From the NCBI GenBank assembly GCA_905372235.1, contig CAJPOF010000029.1, positions 1 to 26,231 of the forward strand: DNA of 26,231 nucleotides. The letters are read 5' to 3'. Position 1 is the first letter of the stretch, and every line of letters begins with the position of its first letter. The DNA is from an uncultured Treponema sp. (GTDB taxonomy: Bacteria; Spirochaetota; Spirochaetia; Treponematales; Treponemataceae). This document shows, one piece after another, positions 1 to 7,191 of this stretch. Both the position numbers and the translations under genes were made by a program. The notes under the pieces were generated by a model, which saw only the letters and a list, made by a program, of their open reading frames with translations, made no database searches and was not told the origin of the DNA.

Positions 1-558
1 TTTTTGCAATTCCGGAAGAACCGTTCCTGAATCAAATCCCATACAAACAAAAGGAGGAAGTTTTTTCTGTTCCGATTCCGAAAGCCCAGCCTCGGAAAGT
101 CCGGTTTTTGTCCAATAAAATTCCTCATATCTTTTTTCAGGAAGAATAGTCAATGCCGTTCCCGTAAGAACATAGACAAGGAATTCCGGTCCGCTAAAAA
201 TAAACGAAGACGAATAAAAATCATCCGGAAATTTATTTTTGAACGCAAGAATCCTCGGAATGAAAAGCGAACGAGTGTTTACCACAGGATTTTCAATATT
301 TTCGTTCCACAAAAGAGTGCGTCCGTTTTCGCTTACAATCGTAGGCCCGTTCCCGGAAACGCAAATCGCATCTGCACAGATTTTTCCGGCAATTTTTTTA
401 GACACTTTTTCAAGCGTAGAAATCCATTCAAGGGCAAAAAAATATTTCCCGGCAGGGCGGAAAACTTCCCGTTCAAAAGCAAGGACATCTCCATTCTCTG
501 CGATTACAGAAACTTTAAGAGCCGAAGTGCCTATGTCGACGCAAAGTACCTTTTTCAT
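1..558 (-). CDS. FGGY-family carbohydrate kinase, N-terminal part (runs off the window)
   Basis: This is the first 186 codons of a sugar kinase of the FGGY family (xylulokinase/glycerol kinase group), which phosphorylates a sugar or polyol with ATP. The reading frame is open from the ATG at 558 to base 1 and continues outside the window. The N-terminus reads MKKVLCVDIGTSALKVSV: the DIGTS phosphate-1 motif of the actin-like ATPase fold is at residues 8-12, and an SGNGPT segment sits where family members have the SGQ(M/G) loop. The substrate cannot be named, because the specificity and C-terminal ATP motifs are missing. No Shine-Dalgarno site precedes the ATG; a TATATT box lies seven bases upstream, suggesting a leaderless message. 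It is divergent from the HTH gene at 735. Family call is good; substrate is unknown. Confidence 0.82.
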   Translation of the reverse strand, partial: MKKVLCVDIGTSALKVSVIAENGDVLAFEREVFRPAGKYFFALEWISTLEKVSKKIAGKICADAICVSGNGPTIVSENGRTLLWNENIENPVVNTRSLFIPRILAFKNKFPDDFYSSSFIFSGPEFLVYVLTGTALTILPEKRYEEFYWTKTGLSEAGLSESEQKKLPPFVCMGFDSGTVLPELQK

Positions 559-565
559 GCTGAAA

Positions 566-571
566 AATATA
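566..571 (-). promoter_or_regulatory. -10 box of the FGGY kinase gene
   Basis: Read on the minus strand this is TATATT, ending seven bases before the ATG at 558. There is no purine-rich ribosome site between. I see no convincing -35 hexamer at 16-18 bases, so this is a moderate call supported mainly by similar spacing at other genes in the window. Confidence 0.4.
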
Positions 572-676
572 GCGGATTTTCAAAAAACATACAGCGACCC
601 TAAACGCCCGAAAAGGCAAAAATCAATCTTGCGCCTTCGCAATTTTATATAGAAGATATTATTACATTTTGATTAT

Positions 677-694
677 TTGGTAATATATTCCCAA
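677..694. promoter_or_regulatory. 18-base palindrome, candidate operator for the HTH regulator
   Basis: TTGGTAATATATTCCCAA equals its own reverse complement except for one symmetric base pair (T/C at positions 5 and 14). It lies 41 bases upstream of the HTH gene start and in the 176-base divergent space shared with the FGGY kinase. HTH proteins of this type bind such inverted repeats as dimers, so autoregulation, and possibly control of the kinase, is inferred. Confidence 0.45.
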
Positions 695-722
695 TTAGCG
701 CATTTCTGCTGAAAGTTTTTCC

Positions 723-728
723 TAAAAT
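723..728 (+). promoter_or_regulatory. -10 box of the HTH gene
   Basis: TAAAAT ends six bases before the ATG at 735. There is no Shine-Dalgarno sequence in the preceding T-rich stretch. A clear -35 is not visible. If used, it gives a leaderless or nearly leaderless mRNA. Confidence 0.35.
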
Positions 729-734
729 GTTCAA

Positions 735-1082
735 ATGAGTTTTGAGGAAAATCTGCGTGAAGCAATCAAAATAATGGGAATAACAACAAAAGAACTTTCG
801 GCAAAAACAGGAATCAAGGAAGACACCATAAGCAGTTACCTGAAAACAAACGGTGCTATGCCCACTGCCGAAAAAGCGGTAAAACTCGCCGACGCTTTGA
901 ACACCAGCGTAGAATTTCTTGTAACCGGATTCGAGAAAAACAGCCGGATAAGCGTCTACGAAATGCACAAAACTTCAAAATATTCCAAATACATGGATGC
1001 GCTCGAAAAAATCCCCAACGAATCCAGAGAGCCGATTCTGAAAATGATTTCCGACATGAGCAGGAAATATTCAAAAAACTAG
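735..1082 (+). CDS. Small XRE/Cro-type helix-turn-helix transcriptional regulator
   Basis: A 115-residue DNA-binding protein. Residues about 5-62 match the lambda-Cro/XRE helix-turn-helix: LREAIKIMGITTKELSAKTG, then the recognition-helix segment IKEDTISSYL, then a conserved AVKLADALNTSVEFLVTG tail. The remaining 50 residues are helical and charged, probably for dimerisation; no ligand domain is present. The ATG at 735 is the only reasonable start; an ATG at 727 leads straight to a stop. The upstream region carries an 18-base palindrome (677-694) that may be its operator. Its stop codon shares the tetranucleotide CTAG with the stop of the convergent membrane-protein gene. The regulated genes are not known; the divergent sugar kinase is the obvious candidate. 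Confidence 0.85.
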   Translation: MSFEENLREAIKIMGITTKELSAKTGIKEDTISSYLKTNGAMPTAEKAVKLADALNTSVEFLVTGFEKNSRISVYEMHKTSKYSKYMDALEKIPNESREPILKMISDMSRKYSKN

Positions 1083-1948
1083 TCCCTGGCTCTGCTGAAA
1101 AAATTCCCGACAATATCCTTTGAATGAAGGATATTTATGAATGCGGAAGGGTCAACCTTGTGAATCTCGTTTTCAAGCGGCCCTGAATCCTGTGCCGAAA
1201 CTACGCTGTAAATAAGTTTATGTGGCACACCCTTGTAGCAACCTTTTCCCTCAAAAACGGTAGCATCGTGATTTGTGCGACGGCTTATAATTTCGTATAC
1301 GACATCAGCATTGTCAGTGATTATGAGCAAGGTGATTTTCTCGTATTTTTTATACAGAAGATTTAACGCCTGTGTAGAAACATATTGGAACACAATCGAG
1401 TAAAGCGCGGCGTTCCAGCTGAAAATGACCCCTGCCGCCACAAGCACGCAAATATTCCCCAAAAATATAAAATTCCATGCGGATTTTCCTGTTTTTTCCG
1501 CCACAAAGATTGCGATAAAATCCGTTCCGCCGGAAGAACTTCCCGCAAAAAGACACATGCTTATTGCAACCGCATTCAATATTCCGCCAAAAATCGAACA
1601 CAGAAGAACGTCGTCGGTAAGGTTCAGACCGGGCATCAAATCCGTAAGAAGACCGGAAACCGCTATCATCACCACCGAATAGATTGTGAATTTTTTCCCG
1701 ATGAACTTAAATCCGATTATCACGGGAACAATGTTCATCGAATACACCAAAAATGAATACGGAATGATAAATCCGCTTACTTTGTTCACAGCCCCCTGAA
1801 TCAGCAAGGCAAGCCCCGAAAATCCGCCGGGAAAAAGGTTTGCGGAATGCACGAACGTATTGATATTCAACGCCATCAACGCACCGCCCAAAACCACAAG
1901 CAAGAGCCTTTTGAACTCATGGAAAAACGAACTTGTTCTATCTGTCAT
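1079..1948 (-). CDS. YitT-family integral membrane protein (DUF161/DUF2179)
   Basis: A 289-residue inner-membrane protein. The first two thirds hold about five or six hydrophobic spans, starting LLLVVLGGALMALNINTFV, followed by the glycine-rich LFPGGFSGLALL and FAGSSSGGTDFIAI segments typical of YitT proteins. The last 80 or so residues form a soluble domain of the DUF2179 type, with YEIISRRTNHDATVFEGKG and an HKVDPSAFINI motif close to the end. The substrate of this family is not established. GGAG lies five bases before the ATG, inside a small GCGG-AGT-CCGC inverted repeat. Only 12 bases separate it from the prs stop, so the two are probably cotranscribed. It ends tail-to-tail with the HTH gene, overlapping by four bases, with no visible terminator. 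Confidence 0.85.
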   Translation of the reverse strand: MTDRTSSFFHEFKRLLLVVLGGALMALNINTFVHSANLFPGGFSGLALLIQGAVNKVSGFIIPYSFLVYSMNIVPVIIGFKFIGKKFTIYSVVMIAVSGLLTDLMPGLNLTDDVLLCSIFGGILNAVAISMCLFAGSSSGGTDFIAIFVAEKTGKSAWNFIFLGNICVLVAAGVIFSWNAALYSIVFQYVSTQALNLLYKKYEKITLLIITDNADVVYEIISRRTNHDATVFEGKGCYKGVPHKLIYSVVSAQDSGPLENEIHKVDPSAFINILHSKDIVGNFFSRARD

Positions 1949-1960
1949 GCGGACTCCGCT

Positions 1961-3265
1961 CTATTCAGTTTTTTCTTCGGGATTTGGGTGTTGCGACTGA
2001 TTTTGAGAGTCTTTTGCAGCGTTTTCAGCCTGCGCCTTTACAATCTTTTCGATTATCGTTCTGTTGTCAAGAAGGTCGCCGATTGACTGATTGTGATGAA
2101 TACGTGTTATGACGTTGGCAAAAAGCCCCGAAACGTCCGTAGATATATACCATTCCTTGTTCAAAAGGTTTTCGTGATAGACAGCATTAGTTCCAATCAC
2201 CCTGTAGAAAAGCCCCTGCTTATACGCTTCGTCAAAAAGTTCGATGGCGTTGCCGGTAAAAAACGGAAGGCTTATGGCGGCTATGACTTTGGTAGCTCCA
2301 TTTTCCTTGAGGAACGACATGGCTTTTAGGAGGGTGCCGCCCGTTCCGAGCATATCATCGGCAAGAAACGCAACCTTTCCTTTTACGTCGCCCAAAAGTT
2401 TTATCGTCCTTATGTTCGTGTCCTTTGCGTTTTGAGTTACCACGGAATAATCCCGTTCCTTGTAAATCATTGCCAAAGGAAGTTTCAATCCCGCCGCATA
2501 GAACTTGTTTCTGTCTATCGCACCGGTATCGGGACTTACCACGACCATATCTTCCGTCTTTCTTGTAAGGTCTACGATTTTTCCAAGTTCCCTGATAATT
2601 TGGTAACTGGCGTGAAGGTTTTCAAGATTTATAGAATTGAATGCGTTTACAATCTCGCGGCTATGGATGTCAAGCGTGATAATTCTAGACACCGACAGCA
2701 TTTCATATATATGCCCCAGCATTGCGGCGGCAAGACCTTCCCGTCCCTTTTTTTTGTGCTGCCTGCTGTACGGATACGCAGGAACGACAAGCGTTATGTT
2801 CGACGCGCCTGCCTGATGCACAGAATCTATAGTGTTCAGAAGACACATAAGATGGTCGTTCACTGAAAAAGAAAGTTTGTTTTTTCCGCCGTTAAGCGAA
2901 AGGACTTCGTGATTTTCGACATCCTGGAATATGTAGATGTCTTTTCCACGGATGGATTCGTTTATCTCCGTCTTGAATTCGCCGTTTGCAAAATACGTGA
3001 ACGTCGCATCCACTTTGAAATTCGGCACACGGTAAACATCGATGGGTTTTCGTACCATAAGTTCGGAAGCGTCAAGATCGTTCCTGTAGTTTATCTCCCT
3101 TATAAGCTGCGACTTTTCGACACCATATTTTTTTGAAATGGCATCGTTTTTCAGCGTAAAGCGATGTTTGCACATATGCTTCAGATGCTTTATCACAGCG
3201 TTTGCAAAGGATTCTCCGCCGGGACACGCAATGACAGCTAAATCGGTTGGATCGGAATACGGCAT
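1961..3265 (-). CDS. prs: Ribose-phosphate pyrophosphokinase (PRPP synthetase), long form
   Basis: Makes phosphoribosyl pyrophosphate from ribose 5-phosphate and ATP in the cytoplasm, for purine, pyrimidine, histidine, tryptophan and NAD synthesis. Motifs in order: FANGEF at 92-97; the flexible ATP loop YPYSRQHKKKGREG at 164-177; DIHS at 199-202; SPDTGAIDR; and the PRPP-binding loop DDMLGTGGT at 303-311. At 434 residues it is over 100 longer than the usual 310-320. The extra length is in the N-terminal part (roughly 30-85), between the two core strands (around 115-135), and in a polar tail rich in Gln, Asn and Glu (about 405-434). All core motifs are intact, so it should be active. The ATG at 3265 has GAGAGG eight bases upstream. 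First gene of a pair with the YitT-family gene. Confidence 0.93.
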   Translation of the reverse strand: MPYSDPTDLAVIACPGGESFANAVIKHLKHMCKHRFTLKNDAISKKYGVEKSQLIREINYRNDLDASELMVRKPIDVYRVPNFKVDATFTYFANGEFKTEINESIRGKDIYIFQDVENHEVLSLNGGKNKLSFSVNDHLMCLLNTIDSVHQAGASNITLVVPAYPYSRQHKKKGREGLAAAMLGHIYEMLSVSRIITLDIHSREIVNAFNSINLENLHASYQIIRELGKIVDLTRKTEDMVVVSPDTGAIDRNKFYAAGLKLPLAMIYKERDYSVVTQNAKDTNIRTIKLLGDVKGKVAFLADDMLGTGGTLLKAMSFLKENGATKVIAAISLPFFTGNAIELFDEAYKQGLFYRVIGTNAVYHENLLNKEWYISTDVSGLFANVITRIHHNQSIGDLLDNRTIIEKIVKAQAENAAKDSQNQSQHPNPEEKTE

Positions 3266-3297
3266 TTAAAAACCTCTCAAAGTCTTTTGTGCCAAGG

Positions 3298-3326
3298 ATA
3301 CTAGCATTTTTCATCGTTCTATTCAA
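3298..3326 (-). promoter_or_regulatory. Promoter of prs
   Basis: On the minus strand, TTGAAT (3326-3321), a 17-base spacer, and TAGTAT (3303-3298). The predicted start of transcription lies around 3291, giving a leader of about 25 bases that contains the GAGAGG ribosome site. Sigma-70-like by spacing and sequence. Confidence 0.5.
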
Positions 3327-3450
3327 TTCGGAGCTGAGATCAGCCTGCCGAACAATCGATTTTTCCAATTAATTTTTGTTTTTGCGCTTTTTTGTTTGCC
3401 TAAAATCCTTATTTATTCTACATTAATCAGCACATCTTTTTTGATGAAAT

Positions 3451-3583
3451 AGGCTGTCCTGAAAACTATTGCGCATCTGTTCGCTTTACACGTCGGAATG
3501 GCAATGCTTATGAACATAGAGTTTGCCCCATTCCTTCGGATTTTGCGAACTCTCCTGCTCGCAGACTGTTTTCAGACATCCCT
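3451..3583. repeat. Element bounded by imperfect 16-base terminal inverted repeats; possible MITE or structured leader
   Basis: The left end reads AGGCTGTCCTGAAAAC and the right end GTTTTCAGACATCCCT. Their reverse complements agree at 14 positions if one base is looped out on each side. Inside are two more stems: GGAATGGCAA (3495-3504) with TTG plus CCATTCC (3523-3525 and 3528-3534), and TTTGCGA (3542-3548) with TCGCAGA (3559-3565). The whole can fold as a multibranched structure. It fills most of the 365-base gap between prs and dat and ends about 50 bases before the dat start. I see no coding potential and no clear target-site duplication. The terminal GGCTGTC...GAAAA style resembles some insertion-sequence ends (inference), so a decayed non-autonomous element is as likely as a regulatory leader. 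Confidence 0.45.
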
Positions 3584-3618
3584 GTAGAATTTTTTGTTTA
3601 CGGCAAGAACCGCAGTAA

Positions 3619-3625
3619 TGGAGAA
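3619..3625 (+). promoter_or_regulatory. Ribosome binding site of dat
   Basis: GGAGAAA lies five bases before the ATG at 3631 and decides that start. It is embedded in an out-of-frame ATG. Confidence 0.6.
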
Positions 3626-3630
3626 AGTCG

Positions 3631-4983
3631 ATGCTTGAGAAAAAGGGCACCAATCAGTATTACATTACCAGACAGGATTCCACAGAATCTAATGCCCGAA
3701 GTTATCCGCGCAAATTTCCGTTTGCTTTGGCAAAAGCTAAAGGTACGTGGGTCACAGACATTGAGGGGAACAAATATCTGGATTTTTTGTGCGGAGCGGG
3801 AACTCTGGCGCTGGGACACAACGACGACGAGATAAAAAATGCGATGGTCGAACTTTTGGAAAGTGATTTTCCGTTGCACACGCTCGATTTGACGACCCCG
3901 GTAAAAGATGAATTCGTGCATACGCTTCTTTCAAAACTTCCAAAAGAACTGGCTGAAAATTGCAAAATCCAGTTCTGTTCGCCAAGCGGAACGGACGCCA
4001 CAGACGCTTCCCTAAAACTTTGCAAGACGGCAACAGGAAGAACCAGCATTGTGGCGTTTCAAGGCGGATTTCATGGAATGGGACACGGAGCTTTGGCATG
4101 CACGGGAAACCTTTGCGCAAAAACTCAAGTAAATTCCCTTATGCCCGACGTTCACCATTTCCCGTATCCGGAAACTTACAGAAATCATTTTGGACTTACC
4201 GGAGAAGCGGCAACGGATGCGGCATGCAACTATTTTGAGCGAACCCTAAAAGATCCGGAAAGCGGAATCACAAAACCTGCTGCCGTAATTCTTGAACCAA
4301 TCCAAGGAGAAGGTGGAGTAAATCTCGCCCCGATAAAATTTCTTCAGACAGTCCGCCGTGTAACCGCAGAACTGGACATCCCAATGATTGTGGACGAAAT
4401 CCAGTGCGGCATGGGACGAAGCGGAAAACTTTTTGCCTTTGAGCATGCCGGAATAATCCCGGACGTGATACTAATCTCAAAGGCAATTGGCGGAGGGCTA
4501 CCGCTTTCAATTGTCGTGTACAACAAAAAACTTGACGTCTGGCAACCGGGAGCGCATACAGGAACTTTCAGGGGAAACCAAATTGCGATGAAGGCAGGTT
4601 CAATCGTACTTGAACGGGTTTCCGCTCCCGCTTTTCTTGATGAAGTCACAAGAAAAGGAAAGAAGATAATGGGAAGGATGAACTCCATCAAAGAAAAAGT
4701 TTCGATAATCGGCGATGTAAGAGGAAAAGGACTTATGATTGGCTGCGAGTTCGTAAATCCGAAAGGCCAAGCGGACTGCACCGGACTTTTTCCGGCGAAC
4801 GGAGACGCGGCGGCGTTGGTACAGAATCTATGCTTTAAAAACGGACTTATCATGGAACGCGGCGGACGAAACGGCTCTGTAATGCGTTGCCTTTGCCCAT
4901 TGACAGTAACGGACAAAGAGATAGACCTTGCGATGGACATATTCGATGCGGCGGTTCTGAAAGCCAACGAAAAATACATTTAG
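3631..4983 (+). CDS. dat: Diaminobutyrate-2-oxoglutarate aminotransferase (class III, PLP)
   Basis: Predicted to transfer the amino group of glutamate to L-aspartate 4-semialdehyde, giving L-2,4-diaminobutyrate. At 450 residues it has the usual length. Class-III aminotransferase motifs are complete: SPSGTDA at 117-123, GGFHGMGHGAL at 145-155, EPIQGEGG at 222-229, VDEIQCGMGRSG at 254-265 with Asp255 for the pyridine nitrogen, and the cofactor lysine Lys284 in SKAIGGGLPLS. The EPIQGEGG and QCGMGRSGKLFAFEH segments and the pairing with a decarboxylase favour the diaminobutyrate enzyme over ornithine or GABA aminotransferases. One base separates its stop from the ddc ATG, so translation is probably coupled. 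It could also belong to the related EctB group, but no ectoine genes are present. Confidence 0.85.
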   Translation: MLEKKGTNQYYITRQDSTESNARSYPRKFPFALAKAKGTWVTDIEGNKYLDFLCGAGTLALGHNDDEIKNAMVELLESDFPLHTLDLTTPVKDEFVHTLLSKLPKELAENCKIQFCSPSGTDATDASLKLCKTATGRTSIVAFQGGFHGMGHGALACTGNLCAKTQVNSLMPDVHHFPYPETYRNHFGLTGEAATDAACNYFERTLKDPESGITKPAAVILEPIQGEGGVNLAPIKFLQTVRRVTAELDIPMIVDEIQCGMGRSGKLFAFEHAGIIPDVILISKAIGGGLPLSIVVYNKKLDVWQPGAHTGTFRGNQIAMKAGSIVLERVSAPAFLDEVTRKGKKIMGRMNSIKEKVSIIGDVRGKGLMIGCEFVNPKGQADCTGLFPANGDAAALVQNLCFKNGLIMERGGRNGSVMRCLCPLTVTDKEIDLAMDIFDAAVLKANEKYI

Positions 4984-4984
4984 A

Positions 4985-6439
4985 ATGAAAAATATTTTAC
5001 TTTCAGATTCGGAAGAGTCCATAAACGAATATAAAAAAGTAATGGCGCAAACCGTAGATGCAATCGCAGGCGCATTCGATTCGGATAAGGCGTATTCGGG
5101 AATAGAACCGCAGGAACTCAAGCGCATTCTCCATCAGGAAGAACTGCTTCCTAGTCACGGAATCGGTTGGGATGCGACCCTTAAAATCGCAAAAGAAAAA
5201 ATTCTTCCAAATCTTCTTCGCCCTTCATCCACATGCTATATGCCGCATTTGCATTCGCCAGCCACCATCGAAAGCCTTGCGGCTGAAGCCATAATCTCTG
5301 CGTTCAACCAGTCGATGGACAGTTGGGATCAAGGACCTGCGGCAACCGAAATCGAAATGGAAGTCATAAGACATCTGTGTTCCCTTTACGGCTATGGACA
5401 CGGAGCGGACGGCGTATTCACAAGCGGAGGAAGCCAGTCCAACCAAACAGCAATGCTTCTTGCAAGAGATTGGTTCATTTCCCAAACCATGAAACATGAC
5501 GTAAAACAATTCGGACTTCCAGCTAATTTTCAAAAATTACGAATATACACAAGCGAAATAAGCCATTTTTCCATGGAAAAATCAGCGCACATCCTTGGAC
5601 TGGGACATAATGCGGTCGTAAAAATCCCCGTGGATTCAAAAAAGCGTATGGATATCGATTCGCTTTCTTCGATTGTCCGCAACGACGTAAAAAACGGGAA
5701 CATTCCATTCCTCGCGGTGGCGACAATCGGAACTACAGATTTTGGCTCCATCGACCCTGTAGAAAAAATCTCCGCAATTTGCAATGAATACGGAATGTGG
5801 TTTCATGCGGATGCAGCCTACGGTTCGGGAGTCGTGCTAAGCCAAAAATACGCAGGACGGGTTTCGGCACTGAACCTTTGCGACTCAATCACGGTGGACT
5901 TCCATAAAATGTTCCTGCTTCCGATAAGCTGTTCCGCCGTTCTTGTAAAAGACGAAAAAAGTTTCGAACCGCTGACACTTCACGCCGACTACCTGAATCG
6001 AAAAGAGGACGAAGAGGCAGGTTACACAAACCTCGTAGACAAATCCATCCAAACCACAAGACGCTTTGACGCACTTAAAGTTTGGATGAGTTTTCAGGAA
6101 AGAGGAAAAGACGGCTGGGACAAAATCATCACCGCAAGCATCGAAAACGCCCTTTACCTCTACAACAAAATAATAAAAAATCCCGATTTTGAAGTCGTAA
6201 CAGAACCTGAAATCAGCTCCGTGGTATTCAGATTCGCAAGGAAACCCGATGAATCGCAGAACGACCAAATAAATAGGAACGCACGCATAAAACTTCTTCA
6301 CCACCACGGAATCGTGATAGGTCAGACAATCGAAAAGGAACGGGTTTTCCTGAAATTCACGCTTTTAAATCCGCTTATGACACACGAAAAACTGGACGAA
6401 CTTGTGGAACTCTTGCACAGAATCTGCAATGAGGATTGA
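4985..6439 (+). CDS. ddc: L-2,4-diaminobutyrate decarboxylase (group II PLP decarboxylase)
   Basis: Predicted to decarboxylate L-2,4-diaminobutyrate to 1,3-diaminopropane, a polyamine and norspermidine precursor. A 484-residue group II decarboxylase (glutamate/aromatic amino acid type): SGGSQSNQTAMLLAR at 147-161, SEISHFSMEKS with the cofactor-stacking His194, HADAAYG with Asp276 at 274-280, and the Schiff-base lysine Lys308 in DFHKMF. The N-terminal PHLHSPAT segment (87-94) is characteristic of these enzymes. The diaminobutyrate call rests mainly on context, since dat ends one base upstream; aspartate, glutamate or tyrosine decarboxylation cannot be excluded from motifs alone. No carboxynorspermidine dehydrogenase or decarboxylase follows, so diaminopropane may be the end product here or be used by genes elsewhere. 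Confidence 0.82.
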   Translation: MKNILLSDSEESINEYKKVMAQTVDAIAGAFDSDKAYSGIEPQELKRILHQEELLPSHGIGWDATLKIAKEKILPNLLRPSSTCYMPHLHSPATIESLAAEAIISAFNQSMDSWDQGPAATEIEMEVIRHLCSLYGYGHGADGVFTSGGSQSNQTAMLLARDWFISQTMKHDVKQFGLPANFQKLRIYTSEISHFSMEKSAHILGLGHNAVVKIPVDSKKRMDIDSLSSIVRNDVKNGNIPFLAVATIGTTDFGSIDPVEKISAICNEYGMWFHADAAYGSGVVLSQKYAGRVSALNLCDSITVDFHKMFLLPISCSAVLVKDEKSFEPLTLHADYLNRKEDEEAGYTNLVDKSIQTTRRFDALKVWMSFQERGKDGWDKIITASIENALYLYNKIIKNPDFEVVTEPEISSVVFRFARKPDESQNDQINRNARIKLLHHHGIVIGQTIEKERVFLKFTLLNPLMTHEKLDELVELLHRICNED

Positions 6440-6464
6440 GCATTGTATAAAAATTAGTTATAAT
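6436..6464 (+). promoter_or_regulatory. Promoter of the zinc-ribbon gene
   Basis: TTGAGC (6436-6441), 17-base spacer, TATAAT (6459-6464). The -35 overlaps the last codons and stop of ddc. Transcription would start near 6471, directly in front of the Shine-Dalgarno sequence. Confidence 0.6.
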
Positions 6465-6479
6465 TCTCCCAAAGGAGAA
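6464..6479 (+). promoter_or_regulatory. Hairpin covering the Shine-Dalgarno sequence of the zinc-ribbon gene
   Basis: TTCTCC (6464-6469), loop CAAA, GGAGAA (6474-6479): a perfect six-pair stem whose 3' arm is the ribosome site. RNA reading through from ddc would contain both arms; RNA from the local promoter would start at about 6471 and lack the 5' arm. Confidence 0.5.
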
Positions 6480-6485
6480 AGCAAT

Positions 6486-7049
6486 ATGGTTACATGCTAT
6501 AACTGTGGAAAACTTTTACTCGATAGAAAAGTGATGGGGCTTTGTGAAGACAGAATGCACACTTTCTGCAGCGAAAGGTGTCGTTCAGCCGCATGGAGCA
6601 GTGACGAAAAAAAAGTCAGCTCAGATTCATTGGAACGTTCATATTGTGCAATACCCGCAAACAATGAAGCAAAAGGACCCTCTTCCATTTACATCGACGG
6701 AGCTGAATACACCTACAAAGCCAAAACGGATGGCATAACAATCAAAATCAAAAAACTTGAAAACCGCTCGTCATGGACGACAGGCAAAATCCGGCTGGAA
6801 CTTTTTCTTTCCACGGACGGCGCATATGAGAAAGGCTCAAAGGTTTCGGGAACGATGCTTGCCATGAGCAGCAGTTACGGTGAACTCAAAAAAAGCTACA
6901 GTTACACAAACATGAAAACAGTGGCACACCTTCATGAAAAACCGAAATCCGGAACATACACGCCGATACTTTTTGTCCGCGAGTTGAGCCCGGACGGGGA
7001 ATGGCAGATAGCAGGACACGTAAATTTTCCTGCAAGCAAGTGGTCGTAA
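6486..7049 (+). CDS. Zinc-ribbon protein of unknown function
   Basis: A 187-residue protein I do not recognise. The first 35 residues carry two cysteine pairs, CYNC (4-7) and CSERC with a nearby CEDRMH, spaced as in small treble-clef or MYM/TRASH-like zinc fingers. A polar linker follows (about 40-55). The rest (56-187) looks like one beta-rich domain, with SIYIDGAEYTYKAK, a KIRLELFLSTDGAY strand and FVRELSPDGEWQIAGHVNF at the end, reminiscent of a beta-sandwich. No signal peptide or membrane span, so it is probably cytoplasmic. The ATG at 6486 has an AAAGGAGAAA ribosome site; the frame is open upstream to 6402 but those codons overlap ddc and lack a ribosome site. It has its own promoter and may also be read from dat-ddc. 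Confidence 0.7.
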   Translation: MVTCYNCGKLLLDRKVMGLCEDRMHTFCSERCRSAAWSSDEKKVSSDSLERSYCAIPANNEAKGPSSIYIDGAEYTYKAKTDGITIKIKKLENRSSWTTGKIRLELFLSTDGAYEKGSKVSGTMLAMSSSYGELKKSYSYTNMKTVAHLHEKPKSGTYTPILFVRELSPDGEWQIAGHVNFPASKWS

Positions 7050-7191
7050 ACCATTAATTTATAATCGCCTGAATCCACAAGACAAACGCCGGAAATCTGT
7101 TAGAGCCAAAAAGAAATTTGAGATTCAGCGGAATAATTAAAAAGAGAACAGATAAACTTAAAATATGTAAAATAACTCGACACTTCAAGCA

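Noticed and set aside
239..652. Open plus-strand frame of 137 codons
   Set aside because: It is antisense to the FGGY kinase, whose conserved DIGTS N-terminus is in the minus frame, and it has no ribosome site.
3072..3368. Minus-strand frame of 98 codons extending past the prs start
   Set aside because: It is out of frame with prs over its whole coding overlap, and the prs promoter lies inside it.
6402..6485. Upstream start for the zinc-ribbon protein
   Set aside because: Those codons overlap ddc, and the strong AAAGGAGAAA site serves the ATG at 6486.
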